64,000 bases of DNA from Drosophila pseudoobscura (GCF_009870125.1 NC_046683.1:55319869-55383868), one strand, 5' to 3'; shown: positions 1 through 11,283, numbered from the stretch's first letter. The notes: generated by a model not told the origin, from the letters alone. Made by a program: numbers and translations.

Positions 1-870
1 TTTTGAATGTGAATGAGGCACACACGAGGCACGAGGTATGTATAGGCTCGATTTATCGATGTCCGGGATAGGAACGGAACAGACTGCCATCAATATGCAA
101 AGCCGTAGCACGCTTTCCGGGGCAGCCGCACGAACAGAGCTTTAAGCGAAGCTACCCGCAAATTATTTGGCCACTGAACCCCTGCGGCATTTCGCGGGCC
201 CCGACCTCAGATGACCGATAAGCCAAAAGGTGGAAAGTCAACCTGAAAGATAGCACATATAGGATTATTATGAGTTGGGTATAGGTGAGGTGTGCGCTAT
301 TGATTATAATAGTAGGGGTGCATTCATCCATCCCTTACAGAAATAGTTACAGGCATGGTTCCCTACTGAAAGCTACCAACAAATTTCAGACAGACAGAAC
401 CGCCTTAAAACGAAATCAATTCTTATGGTGTCCACTTCTGCCTACGCGCCTGAGTTTCTTGAGGACTCTCCCGTCTCCTGGCCACTGCGCACTCTCAGCT
501 ATCTCTCTCTCTCTCTCTCTCTGCGGCCCAGTGCACGTGTTTGTTGCGGTTTCCGCTTGCTTCCGACAGTAAACCGAAAGAGGAAAGCCCTCAAAATATT
601 TGTGGGAGGTGACAGGGAAAAAAAAACGTAAACAAAGTGTGCGCACGCAACGGAGGATTACAGTGGGGTAGGATGGAGTTGCAGATGGAGATGGGCGCGA
701 GTCCAGTCGGATCCCCGTCAAGGGTGTTTCTGCTATTGATTGTGTAGACAACAAACAGGGTGCTCTGCTAGCAAACAATTTTTACTCGTACTCGAAAGGT
801 CGGAAATTTAGAAATAGTCAACAAACGAAACACGAAATAAACGCAGATCAAGGATGCACTTGGTGAATCC
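1..870. other. Intergenic, 3' flank of parkin
   Basis: I see no gene here. The short open frames overlap each other on both strands and have no domain-like sequence. The stretch contains a CT microsatellite at about 502-522 and must hold the 3' UTR of parkin, which reads leftward and stops at 871. I could not identify a clear polyadenylation signal for it. Confidence 0.6.
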
Positions 871-2638
871 TCAGCCAAACCAGTGGGCGCCCATGCAGTC
901 ACGGGTCCACTCCGTCTGACAGACCCAGCACCACTCGAAGCCGCAGCCAGCGCGTGTGCAGACCATGTGCATGCAGCCGCCTGGAAGAGTAGAAATACGG
1001 GCATGTGAGGAATGGGATTTACGTAAATCTGTCGACTTGCGTCTTGGCTCCAGCACTTACCATCGCGCTCAGTGGGGGTTCGACACTTTGGACAGGGCTT
1101 GGTACTGACTTTGATGGTGACGTTGGTGGCCTCCTCCCAGCGAGCCTCGGCCGCGCGCTAGGAGCACAAACGATTACACAATCACACAGTGGTTTGTGCC
1201 AAACAAAAATGCTTACATTCGGGTCCACGGCGTACTCGCAGGAGTTGGGGGCACTGGTACTGCCCCCGTTGGGCAGACAATCCCCAATATGATAGCCCTG
1301 CAGGCAGTTGCGACAGAACACATAACCACAGCCATTTTGACAGGTCACCTTGCGGCAGTCGGGCTCCACGAGCAATCCCATGCCGCATCCCGGCTGTGGG
1401 CAGAGCACGCCGCCAGCCTGCAGCACATACTCCTCTGTGGCAAATCGCTGATACCGATCGTACTCCTCGCGTGTCAGCAGCTTAAAGTGATGGATTTCCT
1501 CAATAAATGAGTGCTCACAGCCAGCAGGACAAGGCAGAGTGTAGCCGAAGTCCGGATGGGGCATGAACTGGCGTTCGCCGAGACGCGAACGGCAATATTG
1601 CCGAAAACAGTCAATACAGGTGACGTGCTGGGCAGCGCAGGGGAAGACCAAAACAGTTTCACTGCAAAGAAACAATTTAATGGCCATTTGATTTAAAACA
1701 GGAACCAGTTTTTACCAACCTTACATCCGTGCATGCCAGGCAGGGCACATCTTTGATATTGTTTTTAATTAAATTAAGTGGCGCCGCGAAGTCCTTTTCT
1801 CCGCCCGAGACGTGCTCAGCGCACTTGAAATAGAACTCGGCATAGGGCGGGTCGCCAGCCGCATTGTCAACACAGGCGATCTCCAGGCTCTCACAGTGTC
1901 CGGGTATGCGTCGGGGCTTGAGAACATCATCCCAGCACTCGGGATCGCGATGTACTGTGAAGGCGCCTCCCTTGCAGAGCGAGCAGCGTACTCGGAGCTT
2001 GCCGTTGCACAACTTATCGCACTGCCCGCAGTGCACAAAGAAGTGGGCCTTGGCACGGACTCGATCTTGAAGATATAGACACAGTTTATTAAGAAATTCC
2101 ATGACGGGACCACCTGTTGCCCACATTCGTCGGTGATGTTTAGTCGCTCATCGTTCTCCAGCTGTAAATCCAGCAGGGTTTCGTTAAGCGGCTTGGAGGC
2201 TTCTTCGGTTGGTGTCCCTGTGGGCTCCTCCTCCTCGAGCGACATGGAAAGAAGTTTCTCCCGCTGTATAGTGGGCGGTCGCATGCGAATTGCGTGCAAT
2301 GTACTTTGCTGGCCCAGATCGCATTGCTACTAAAAGTAAAGGCGATTAGTATATCAATATGGTGTCAGCCACTAGCCTACCATTATGGTGGTTGCATCAC
2401 TTAGCTCTTTGCCGGCAAATATGATTTTCACCTCCTCCGGCTGCAGTCCCAGCTGCGGAGCCACCAATTCTTTCACATTTTTGATGTCCCACTGCGGCTC
2501 CAAGTTCACCGTCAGCGTGCGGCCAGTGTTTGTTTTTACATAGATTTTAAGCGTGTTTGTCAATGTCTTACCCCCAAATGTCAGCAGCTCCAGCATTTTG
2601 CGCACAAATGAGGTAATTAATTCGAGAATAAAACTCAT
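871..2638 (-). CDS. park: E3 ubiquitin ligase parkin
   Basis: RBR-type E3 ubiquitin ligase of the PINK1-parkin mitophagy pathway, cytosolic and recruited to damaged mitochondria. I read six exons on the minus strand: 2638-2381, 2326-2125, 2065-1720, 1661-1217, 1157-1061 and 980-871. All junctions are GT-AG and the phases join into 485 residues (melanogaster parkin is 482 from memory). A ubiquitin-like domain lies at about residues 30-105, with a serine at 94 in GQQSTLHA at the position of the PINK1 target. RING0, RING1 and IBR zinc modules follow. RING2 contains GGCMHMVC, with the expected catalytic cysteine at about 452, and the protein ends AHWFG as parkins do. The start MSFIL matches the fly family start. 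The exon 2/3 and 3/4 joins needed a choice between nearby donors; I took those that keep family length. The ATG is 198 bp from that of a divergent macrodomain gene. Confidence 0.97.
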
Positions 2639-2836
2639 TTGTTTTGTTATCAGATGGTCGATGCAGTGTTGTAAAGGTGGTGCACACTGTAAAATATCGT
2701 CACAGTCAGCTGTTTGTACCGTTTTGTGGTGTTTGCCATTCGCTGCGAAGCGACAACACGTATTTGCGCGCAATTGAAACTAATTTTTTTGTATGCAGCC
2801 ACGGGCTGTTTGGAATTTTTGATTAATTTGGTAGAA
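2639..2836. promoter_or_regulatory. Shared divergent promoter, park / macrodomain gene
   Basis: Only 198 bp separate the parkin ATG (minus) from the ATG of the macrodomain gene (plus), so both 5' UTRs and both promoters must lie here. A TCAGCTGTTT sequence at about 2706-2715 resembles the E-box-type core promoter motif (AWCAGCTGWT) of broadly expressed Drosophila genes. There is no convincing TATA box. Confidence 0.6.
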
Positions 2837-3417
2837 ATGTCAGGTTTTACTTATAAAGAGGTGAATGGGGACTTATTCAGCGTCAAGGCCGACTATTCCA
2901 TGTGCCATTGCGTAGCCGCCGACTTGCGTATGGGCAAAGGGATCGCCATCAAGTTTCGGTATGTCCTACATTTTGCTTCGCAGAACACAAAATTAACCAT
3001 TTTATGCAACTCTTCAGCACCAAATTTGGCCAGCTGCTGACTTTGCAGAGGCAGAATGTCCAGCCTGGCGGTGTGGCCATCCTAAAGGATAAGGAGCGTT
3101 TCGTCTACAATCTCGTTACCAAGCAAACGAGCTGGGGCAAGCCCACCTATCAGCTTCTCCACAGCTCCCTGAGCGCTATGCGGCAGCATATGGTGAGTGG
3201 AAACTATACTCAAATCTCTTCCCCAGTTTGTTCACCCACACCATGCCCCCTCTCTCAGATTGCCCACAATGTCCAGAAGCTGGCTATGCCCCGCATTGGG
3301 TGCGGCCTGGACGGACTCTCTTGGAATAAAGTGAAAGAAATGGTCTGCGAGATTTTCCAATCGGATGCTATTGAACTAGTTGTATACAATTATGTACCAG
3401 GTGCAGCCAAACAGTAA
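2837..3417 (+). CDS. OARD1/TARG1-like macrodomain ADP-ribose hydrolase
   Basis: Small one-domain macro protein of the OARD1 (C6orf130/TARG1) type, which removes ADP-ribose esters from acidic residues and deacylates O-acetyl-ADP-ribose. I read three exons, 2837-2958, 3018-3192 and 3259-3417, giving 151 residues against 152 in human OARD1. The start MSGFTYKEVNGDLF lines up with the family start. The ADP-ribose loop MGKGIA is intact near residue 32. The two residues used by the human enzyme (Lys84 and Asp125 there) correspond to Lys76 in LVTK and Asp117 in IGCGLD. The gene is divergent from parkin and its stop is only 35 bp from the stop of a convergent paralogue. Catalysis is inferred from conserved residues. 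Confidence 0.87.
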
Positions 3418-3452
3418 AAGGGATTATGTTGAAAACGTAGTAAGTGAACTTC

Positions 3453-3976
3453 TTATTGGCTTGGTGGGGGCACAAAGTTGTAGACCACAATCTCCAGCGG
3501 CTCCTGTCCGAACACGTACTCCAGCACGCCGCTCACCTTTTCCCATTCCAAGCCATCAATGCCGCAACCGATGCGCGGTATGGCCAGCTGCTTTACGTTG
3601 TTCTTGCGCTACGCGAAGGGATTCCAGATTCATTAGCACAGAATAGATCGAAATGTTAGTGTAAGGCACTTACCATGTGTTCGCGCATCTGCTCCAGTGA
3701 GGACTGCAGGGACTCGTATGTGGGTTTTCCCCAGCTTTGTGGCTTGGTCACCAGATAGTAAATATAGCGCTCATTGTCCTTGAGCACAGCCACATCACCG
3801 CTGGCCGCCTTCTGGGCACGCAGCTCATCGACCTTGCCGTAGACCTCCTTGAATTTCACAGCTATGCCCGCGCCCATGGCCAAGTCAGCGCCCACGCAAT
3901 GGGCCAGCGAGTGCGTCTTGGGAGCCGAGAACAGGTCCCCATCGATCTCGCTGATTTGGTAACCTTGTCCTGCCAT
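3453..3976 (-). CDS. OARD1/TARG1-like macrodomain ADP-ribose hydrolase (second copy)
   Basis: Second one-domain OARD1-type macro protein. Exon 1 runs 3976-3674 and exon 2 runs 3608-3453, joined in phase 0, for 152 residues. It has the GDLF start motif, the intact loop MGAGIA near residue 34, Lys78 in LVTK and Asp119 in IGCGID, so both residues needed for ADP-ribosyl-glutamate hydrolysis are kept. This is the copy closest to human OARD1. I chose Met 3976 because it gives the family length. The frame stays open upstream to another ATG at 4036, which would add 20 mostly hydrophobic and basic residues. The gene converges with the plus-strand paralogue. Confidence 0.86.
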
Positions 3977-4036
3977 GCCGACCACAAAAGCGCGACGAAA
4001 TGCTTGACGTAGCTCTAAAAGTTTAGGACAATACAT

Positions 4037-4363
4037 TTTTGTGTGTCGATAATTACGGATTTGATTGTTATGAATGTGACAGTACAGTAGAGGATACTAG
4101 TGTAGGATTTTTGAATAGTCATGGCCTACTACTGTATAGCTAAACTTCGGTTTTTGGTTATGTGCCCGCTTGGGCCACAATATATTTATTAATTTACAAT
4201 ATAAATACCCACAGAATATGCATTTCCAGGTGCAAAAAAAACATCTTAGGTGATAAAGTATTTAGGTATCAACTACATAGATAAGCAGCGGTGCATTTGG
4301 TGCTACAAGTCCCCATGCAAACCATTTCGAGTACATATATACAATTCCGATTGGATTCGGCCC
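4037..4363. other. Gap between macrodomain genes
   Basis: This gap must contain the 3' UTR of the tandem-macrodomain gene. An AATAAA on the minus strand at 4190-4185 lies about 175 bp beyond its stop. The gap should also hold the promoter of the second single-macrodomain gene. A TCGATAA sequence just upstream of 4036 resembles half of a DRE element. I see no coding sequence. Confidence 0.5.
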
Positions 4364-5676
4364 TCAGAATGGAGTCTTCTCCCGGTGGAGCGATTGACGC
4401 GATGCACTGACCGAGCGCGGTATCTGTATGGTCTTCATATGATGACAAGTGGGACAGACAATGTTCATGCTGGCCTTAACCATCTGAGGCGGAGTGTAGA
4501 AGAAGGCAATGATGTCCACTTTGTCGTCGGCGAAGACCAGCTCCAGCAGGCTGCGGACACGCAGCCAGTCCAGACGATCGATGCCACACCCCAGGCGGGG
4601 AATGGCCAACTTTGTGACGCTGTTCTCCCTCTGAAATGGAGAATTTTCGAATGAGGATCAAGTTTCGGTCTTGCAGAGTCGGCCCGAGTTATATACCATG
4701 TGTTCGCGCATGGCCAGCAGCGCGTAGTAGAGGGCCGTGTAGGTGCACTTCTCGTGGCTGCGCTCCTTGGTCACCAGGTTGTAGATGAACCGTCCGCCCT
4801 GCTCCAGCACTGCCACATTACCCGTGTGCTTGTTTTGCCTCTTCAGCTCATCCGTCTGGCCGAACTTGCAGCGGAACTGCAAGTTGATACCCGCACACAT
4901 GGCAAAGTCTGCACTGACAGAGTGGACCAGCGCGAAGTTTTCCGGCGCACTGAACAGGTTGCCCTTGGCCTCGGTAATCTGACACTTGGGTGCAGCCAGC
5001 TGGGAATGGAATCGATTAACGAATTGCTCCAACTCTTACTCCAACACCAATGAATGTCTCACCTCCTTGGACATGTCCTCATGCTCGCAGATCAGAATCT
5101 CGATGGGATACTCGCCGTGGGCAAAGGTCTGCTGCATCAGGCGCTTCACTTGCTTCCAGTCGAGGCCATCGTTACCGCAGCAGATGCGGGGCATCGCCAC
5201 TTTGGTGATTTCATGATTGCGCTGTGGATCGAACGGCGGCATAAATATTTCATTGTACAAATAAATTAACTGTAAATTGATGGGAAAGCGCGCTTTCGGA
5301 CAGCGACGACTTGGAGATGCTCTATGTGGAAAGAGAAAGCCCCCACATCGTTCGTTCTCATTCCACTTACCATATGTTCTCGCATACAAATCAATGCCGC
5401 CTGAACGTCCTCATATGTGGAGGCATCGTAGATGCTCGTCTTGGTCACCAAATAGTAGACGAATCGTGCATTGTGCTCCAGCACGGCACAGTTGCCCCGC
5501 GCCACCCGCCTCTGACGCAGCTCCTCCACATCCCCATATATGAGGCTGAACTGCCAGGCGAGGGAGCCGCGCAGCGCCGAGAACGATGACTCAACGGCAT
5601 GGGCCAGTGCATAGCTCTGCGGTGCTTGGAATATGTCCAGCTTCGACTCGACGATCTTCACATTCGCTGTGGCCAT
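4364..5676 (-). CDS. Tandem double-macrodomain protein (OARD1-type)
   Basis: I read four exons on the minus strand, 5676-5371, 5221-5063, 4999-4697 and 4630-4364, all phase 0 with GT-AG borders, giving 344 residues. Residues 1-155 and 156-305 are each an OARD1-like macrodomain. A 63-bp intron (5062-5000) removes an in-frame stop and an ATG that otherwise make this look like two genes. Domain 2 keeps Lys233 (LVTK) and Asp274 (GCGID), though its loop reads MCAGIN. Domain 1 keeps Lys79 and Asp120 but has lost the MGxGIA loop (it reads ALRGSLA) and has ICCGND in place of IGCGxD, so it may not hydrolyse. The C-terminal tail (about 305-344) adds a C-x2-C-H-H cluster. A two-gene reading is possible but would leave two unspliced introns. 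Confidence 0.8.
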
Positions 5677-8600
5677 TTTGCTGTGGCAGCCACTGTGTCA
5701 GCTGCAATTAAACGGAAATTATATTTGATTGTTGCTGTCGATTTTCGGCTTCGGCGCTTGTTCAATGCCAAAAATGAGTTTTGTACTTACGTGCACGCAG
5801 CAGAAACGCAGAAACTTTCGCGACGAGGTCGAAATATTCACGATGGAAACTTTTTTTGGCTTTGCAATTTGTTTGTTTTGTCTGCGAACTGCACTGGGAA
5901 CACGAACACGCCAACAGGAAACGGAGAGTCGAGTCGAGTCGGCACCAAACACCGAACACCAAACACCACAGACCAGGGAAACAGAAAACAAGGCAATTAG
6001 CAAGCGCGTCTCGCGTTCGATTCTTATGAGAATATGTGGGTTCCCAAAAAAAGAGTTAGCGGGTAGTTTCGGATGGATGCTTGTCTATTTGGGCGATGTT
6101 CGACCGTTTTACCCACTACCACTCCGTTCCATTCCCTTCCCTTCCCGAGCGATTGTTTGTTAGTGATTATTAATCAAGAGAGACCCGCTATGGTCTGGCA
6201 CGGCCGGCGTTCTGCAGTGGAATGCGCTGCGCTGCGACTGCGAAAGTGCCGCCGAGCGAAAGCCCCATCAGGTTCTCCGTTGCTGATGATGATGATGGGG
6301 CTGGCTGTGATGATGACATGTCTCTGCTGAGTGTGTGCTTGTGTTTGCTTTTATCGCTTTGATGGCTGTTTTGTTTAGTTACTGTGTGTTGTGGTTGTGT
6401 TAGGTTAGCCCTAAGGGCGACAGGTTGGCTCGAAATCGTCCAAAATTGTCAAAGTTGCTGTAACGCAAATAATCAGCAGTCATTCTGCCAATTATGAACA
6501 TGTGCAGGCATGATAACCACAACAGCGATACGGGGTTCTCCGGTGTGGTATAGATTAATGGGTTTAGAACGCGGTGATGTGATGCGTGGGCTGGGGCGCT
6601 GTCAAAGGTAATCTGTGGCCTGTGTGCTAATAGGGGCAGTCAACCGAACGTACCGTCAGCCCCGACTGGCCGACGATATTTGTTTGCATAAATAAATATA
6701 AATATGACTTAAATTATTCGTTAATTGTAAGGCAGGTGAAATGAAATATACTCTGGATATACACACTCAGGTGTAGTGCATACAAATCACCATATTTAGT
6801 AACTAACTATATTCTAAAAGAAACGAAAAGGCAACAGCAGCAGCAATAAGAGTAAGAAGTTTTCAAATTTAAAAGTGACGCGCTTCAATTGCGTGGGTGT
6901 GTGTCTTCGCTAAGTCAAACGCGTTACACAGCACTGTCAAAAGTATGAACAGCTTTTGGCACAAAAAACACACAGAAAAAAAAAAACAACAAGTGGTTGG
7001 GGAAAAAGACATTGTTTATGCTTTTATATGATTGAATTTAGCAATTTATCACTTAAACATCACTATTAACTGTATGGTTTTTCGATTTGTGTGGCTTGGA
7101 GTGGTCCAAAAGCTAGAATATTTTGTGCTTTCTACTACTACGCATGTCACGCGGGTGCTCCGATTCGTTTTGTTTTATTTAAATTTCCTTTTCTATCAAC
7201 AAGAGAACGATGAGGGGCACGTTGTGGAAAAGCGATAGCCACAGAGATTCGGATTCAGTTCATGGCAGTTCAGATTGGCGCTTCGTACGACGACGACGAC
7301 GACCACGACGAGGAGGAGCTGTAGTTTTGCTGGGATTTGGCGTGTAAATTGATTGGCACTCTGCTGCTGCCGTTGCTGTTGCTGTTGCTTCTCCGTTTTT
7401 AGTGCAAATTACGTAAATTTGTGTCTTAATATTGTTGTTAATGTTTAAATACTTTACGTAGTAATTGTGTAGTTAGTTGAGGACTTGTGCGGCGTGCTAG
7501 AAACATTCGCGAGTCGCGTTTTGGGCAATTATTCCAGACAAAATCTCCCAAAAGTCTCACGCGGAGAGAGAGTAAAAGATAAAACGTTCTGAATCACTCG
7601 GAGAATAAATAAAAAGTGCAAGCAACGCACGACCGACAGCGACTTTGACACAGACGCCGACCACGACAGCGACAGCGACGTCAGCTGTTTCCCTCCCGTC
7701 CCCTTCCGTCATTGGGGCTGGCTGCTCTTGGGGCCTTACGTATTACGTAGTAGTAGTTATCTCCAACTAGTTTTTCCGTTTTCGCTCTCTTCTGTTCTGT
7801 TTTGGTTGCCGTTCGTGTGCCTTGTTTTTGCCTGTGTGCTTTTTGTTGCCTTATTTGTTGCAATGACTTCGTTGACATTGTTCTGCTTTCTGCGTCGTTC
7901 TGCGGTCACTGGCGACGCCGCATACGCCTACGCCTACGCCAGTGCTGCCAATCGGCGGTGCGTTCAAACGCTTCAAAGGCGCCCCTCTTGTAGGCGGCAT
8001 GCAACAACAGCAGCGGCAGTGGCAGCAGCAGCCAAAGCCCCAAATTCGAATGCAAATTCTGGCGGTAAGTTTGAACTTTAATTATGCAAATTACGCGTGC
8101 AATTGTTGATTTATTATGAATCCATCACCTACATGCATACAATGGATAGATACAAATATCTTTCTATCTTTTCCCCTTCCAACTGTGGGTGGGTTGGCAA
8201 CACTGATCATTTTTCAAAATTTGTTGCGTTCTCTCATCTTTTTTCGCCAATTCTCTCATAATGCCTCCCACTCGTCATTTTAACGACTATATGTACGAAT
8301 TTATAATTAAAATAAACTTTTGTTGCTTGACAGTTTTTTTTAATGAGCCACAGCCCCAAAAAAACACACACACACGTCACACATCACTTATTACACACAA
8401 CAAGTGGCTGTTGTATAAGAATAAAAAGGGGGCTGGCGTCTAATAACCCGAAAAAAATAAACATTTTGGAATCCGAATCGATGCGATGACATCGCTGGGT
8501 CTTCCACGAGCTATTAATCGCCTTTTGATTGCCTCGTTGAAAGCGCATTAGGCACTTCAGTTGTTCCTCCAATATCTAAAACTGGTTCGCGTTCAATTGC

Positions 8601-10095
8601 CGTTTAGTCAATATTATAACACCCTCGTATCCAGTGCGGATCGATCAAATATATCCATTACTCAGAAAGGTGTTAATGGGCGGACCGATGCGAGCATAAA
8701 ACTTGTTTACTTGCTCAATAATTTATTGTTTATTAAACGCCAGCACACTCGTCCACCCCATATTGATTAGAGCCGAGACCTCCAGAGCCCTCGAAATATA
8801 TTTTGGACTAGGTTAAGCTGATAAGATAAGGAGGGCGGCGGACAAAGAGAGTCCGCCGCCGATCGAATGCCTCACAGTTTGGCTAAATATTCAAAAATTA
8901 GCAGATCTACAGCTGGCTATTTATATTTCGCCATTCAAGAAACAAGCCAAGTCGTGTTTAAGCCATTAAGCTTGAGCTGGAAACATCAAAACCTTCTAGA
9001 ACTACTGTAGGTGGAATATTCAGGGAATGTGTGGGATATCTCTGATGATCTCCGATAAGATAAAGCCAGTAGAGCCATCAGCAAATCAATTGAAATTGAG
9101 TGTGTGCTTAGTGGGGCTTACGTGCACATGTTGTACCCATCATCCATCACATTTGCTTTTATTGTGTAAGGTCAACGTTATTACATTCATTGGGCGGCAC
9201 TGGGCGGCACTTCCCAGCAAACAAACCTACGAGAATGGCAATGAACTCTAATTTGAGTGCCCAAGAGTCCCACTTTCATCGCTGCCTACACTCGCTTTCA
9301 ATTAATTTCTATCAGAATGTTGATTTCAAGAATACAGAAATACAGAAATAATTTCCATGAGTTAAGTTCAAGGTCATTACCAAGCAAACACTTCGCCAAG
9401 ACGACGTACTACGTCCAGCCCACACACGCAACAAGAAAAAACGACAACAAAAAAGAACAAAAAAAAAACAAAACCCCTGTAGTGCTCGCATACAAATAAT
9501 AAATAAGCAGCGGATTGAATAAATACTATAGTATATGTATACGTATATGTGAGGTTAGTGATATATGTACATACATATGTATGGATGTATAGACTTGCGA
9601 GCCCCCTATAGATGAAAACAGAGAAGCAAAAACTTGTTACACACGTTCGAGAGAATTGAGAGTCGCAATCTCTCCATACGATATCTTTCCTCCTGGTGTG
9701 CCATGTGCCAGGTAGAAACTGGGATATTATATTAAAACCAATGCAAACATTATGCTGATAAGCATTTATAATACTCGCAGTCGTCTATCTCGTTCCCGTT
9801 CACCTCGAGTCTGCGGAATTTCGGGTTTGCCAAAAGCGAAAACAAGAACCGACCCGCTCTTGTGCGGCCACCCCTGCTGTTTCCAACCGCCTAGGCCCTA
9901 TCGTATCCCCCTCTGTATGAGTGAGAGATTGTCAGAACAATTAGACGACTGCTTGTGTCGCCTCGCCTCGCCTCAGCCCATTTCACTTCCAGTCGCGTAT
10001 ACGCCGCGTATCTGAGCACACACGTTCCGCTCTCCCACCGCCACGAAAGATACCAAATTCTAACGCAGCCCGCCCCAATCTAAATTCTATCACAG
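5677..10095. other. 4.4-kb intergenic / 5' leader region
   Basis: I recognise no protein gene. The DNA is AT-rich with GAC/GAT repeats near 7285-7320 and 7620-7680 and TACATA-type repeats near 9535-9600. A good donor sequence follows 8064 (GCG then gtaagt). An acceptor ends at 10095, 35 bp before the dehydrogenase ATG. A 5' untranslated exon of that gene ending at 8064 and spliced to 10096 is therefore possible; the short CAG-rich frame before 8064 would not continue in phase. The overlapping frames at 5600-6330 look like chance. Confidence 0.45.
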
Positions 10096-10130
10096 ACTTT
10101 GCTCCGCTGCTCAGAGGTTCTACCAGAAAC

Positions 10131-11283
10131 ATGGCGTCTTCTGCTCCCAAACTGGTGGCTGTTGCCGAGTCCCGGCGCTTCATGATCGACTGCTTCAAGG
10201 CGGTGAAGGTACCCCAGGCCCATGCCGAGGCCCAAGCCGATCTCCTTGTGGCGGCCGATCACCGGGGCCACTTCAGCCACGGCATGAATCGCCTGGAGAT
10301 GTACATCAACGATCTGGCCATCAACTCCACTGACGGTGGTGCAGAGCCGAAGGTTCTCAAGGAGACTCCGGCCACCGCCTGGGTGGATGGACTCAATGGT
10401 CTGGGCGCTGTGGTGGGCAACTACTGCATGGACCTGGCCATTAAGAAGGCCAAAACTGTGGGCGTTGGCTGGGTTTGTGCCAAGGGATCGAACCATTACG
10501 GCATGGCCGGCTGGTATGCCATCCGAGCCATGGAGCAGGGTCTCGTCGGAATGTCCATGACGAACACGTCGCCGCTGATGGCCCCCACACGGGCCAAGGA
10601 GGCTGCCCTGGGCACCAATCCCCTCTCCCTGGGCGCACCCGCCGCGAACGGTGATAAGTTCCTGCTGGACATGGCGACCACAGCCGTTGCTGTGGGCAAG
10701 ATTGAGATCCAGCGCCGCAAAGGTGCCGCTCTGCCCGATGGCTGGGCACAGGATCCCAATGGCAACATCACTAACGATGCCGAATTGGGTTTCAGCACCG
10801 GCTGTCTAATGCCCTTGGGTGGATCGGAGTTGACCTCTGGCTACAAGGGATTCGGTCTGGGTGCTATGGTGGACATCCTTTCTGGCGTCATGTCCGGTGC
10901 CCATTACTCCACCCAGGTGCGTAAGTGGACGCACGCTGGAGCCGATTCGGCGGCAGATCTTGGCCAGGTCTTCATTGCCGTTGATCCCAACTGTTTCGCC
11001 CCCAACTTTGAGGAGCGCATGACCGATTTCAATGCCCGCCTTAGGGGAGTAGAGCCGGTAAGGACCTCCGTCTTTATAGCCATCATAGCCTCTCGATAAC
11101 CTGTACTTTGCTCTATCTTTGCAGACTGATCCCAGCAAGCCGGTTCTCCTGGCTGGTGACAAGGAGAGCCAGAATATGGCGTCCGTTGACGCTGCCGGTG
11201 GCATCCAGTATCTGGAGAATCAGCTGAAGACCTGCGCCTCCTTGGCGGAAAAGTTGAACATCAAGCCCCTGGCCTTTAACTAG
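10131..11283 (+). CDS. Malate/L-lactate dehydrogenase-type oxidoreductase (LDH2/MDH2 family)
   Basis: NAD(P)-dependent 2-hydroxyacid oxidoreductase of the LDH2/MDH2 (malate/L-lactate/sulfolactate) family, which is unrelated to classical MDH or LDH. The exact substrate cannot be told. Two exons, 10131-11057 and 11125-11283, join in phase 0 for 361 residues, a normal family length. The family motif DHRGHFSHGMNR is at residues 43-54. Other blocks are GSNHYGMAGWYA, ALGTNPLSLGAP and LLDMATTAVAVGK. The start MASSAPKLVAV follows an acceptor-like site at 10095, suggesting a spliced leader. An AATAAA lies at 11513-11518. The melanogaster counterpart is CG10512, as far as I recall. Codon use is strongly biased to C/G endings, as in well-expressed fly genes. 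Confidence 0.93.

Noticed and set aside
5033..5035. Two separate macrodomain genes with a 3-bp gap, possibly dicistronic
   Set aside because: A standard GT-AG intron of 63 bp spans the stop and the second ATG and joins both frames in phase 0, giving a better second-domain start without the odd extra residues.
10080..10496. Minus-strand 138-codon frame across the dehydrogenase gene
   Set aside because: It is an antisense shadow of a GC-rich coding exon.
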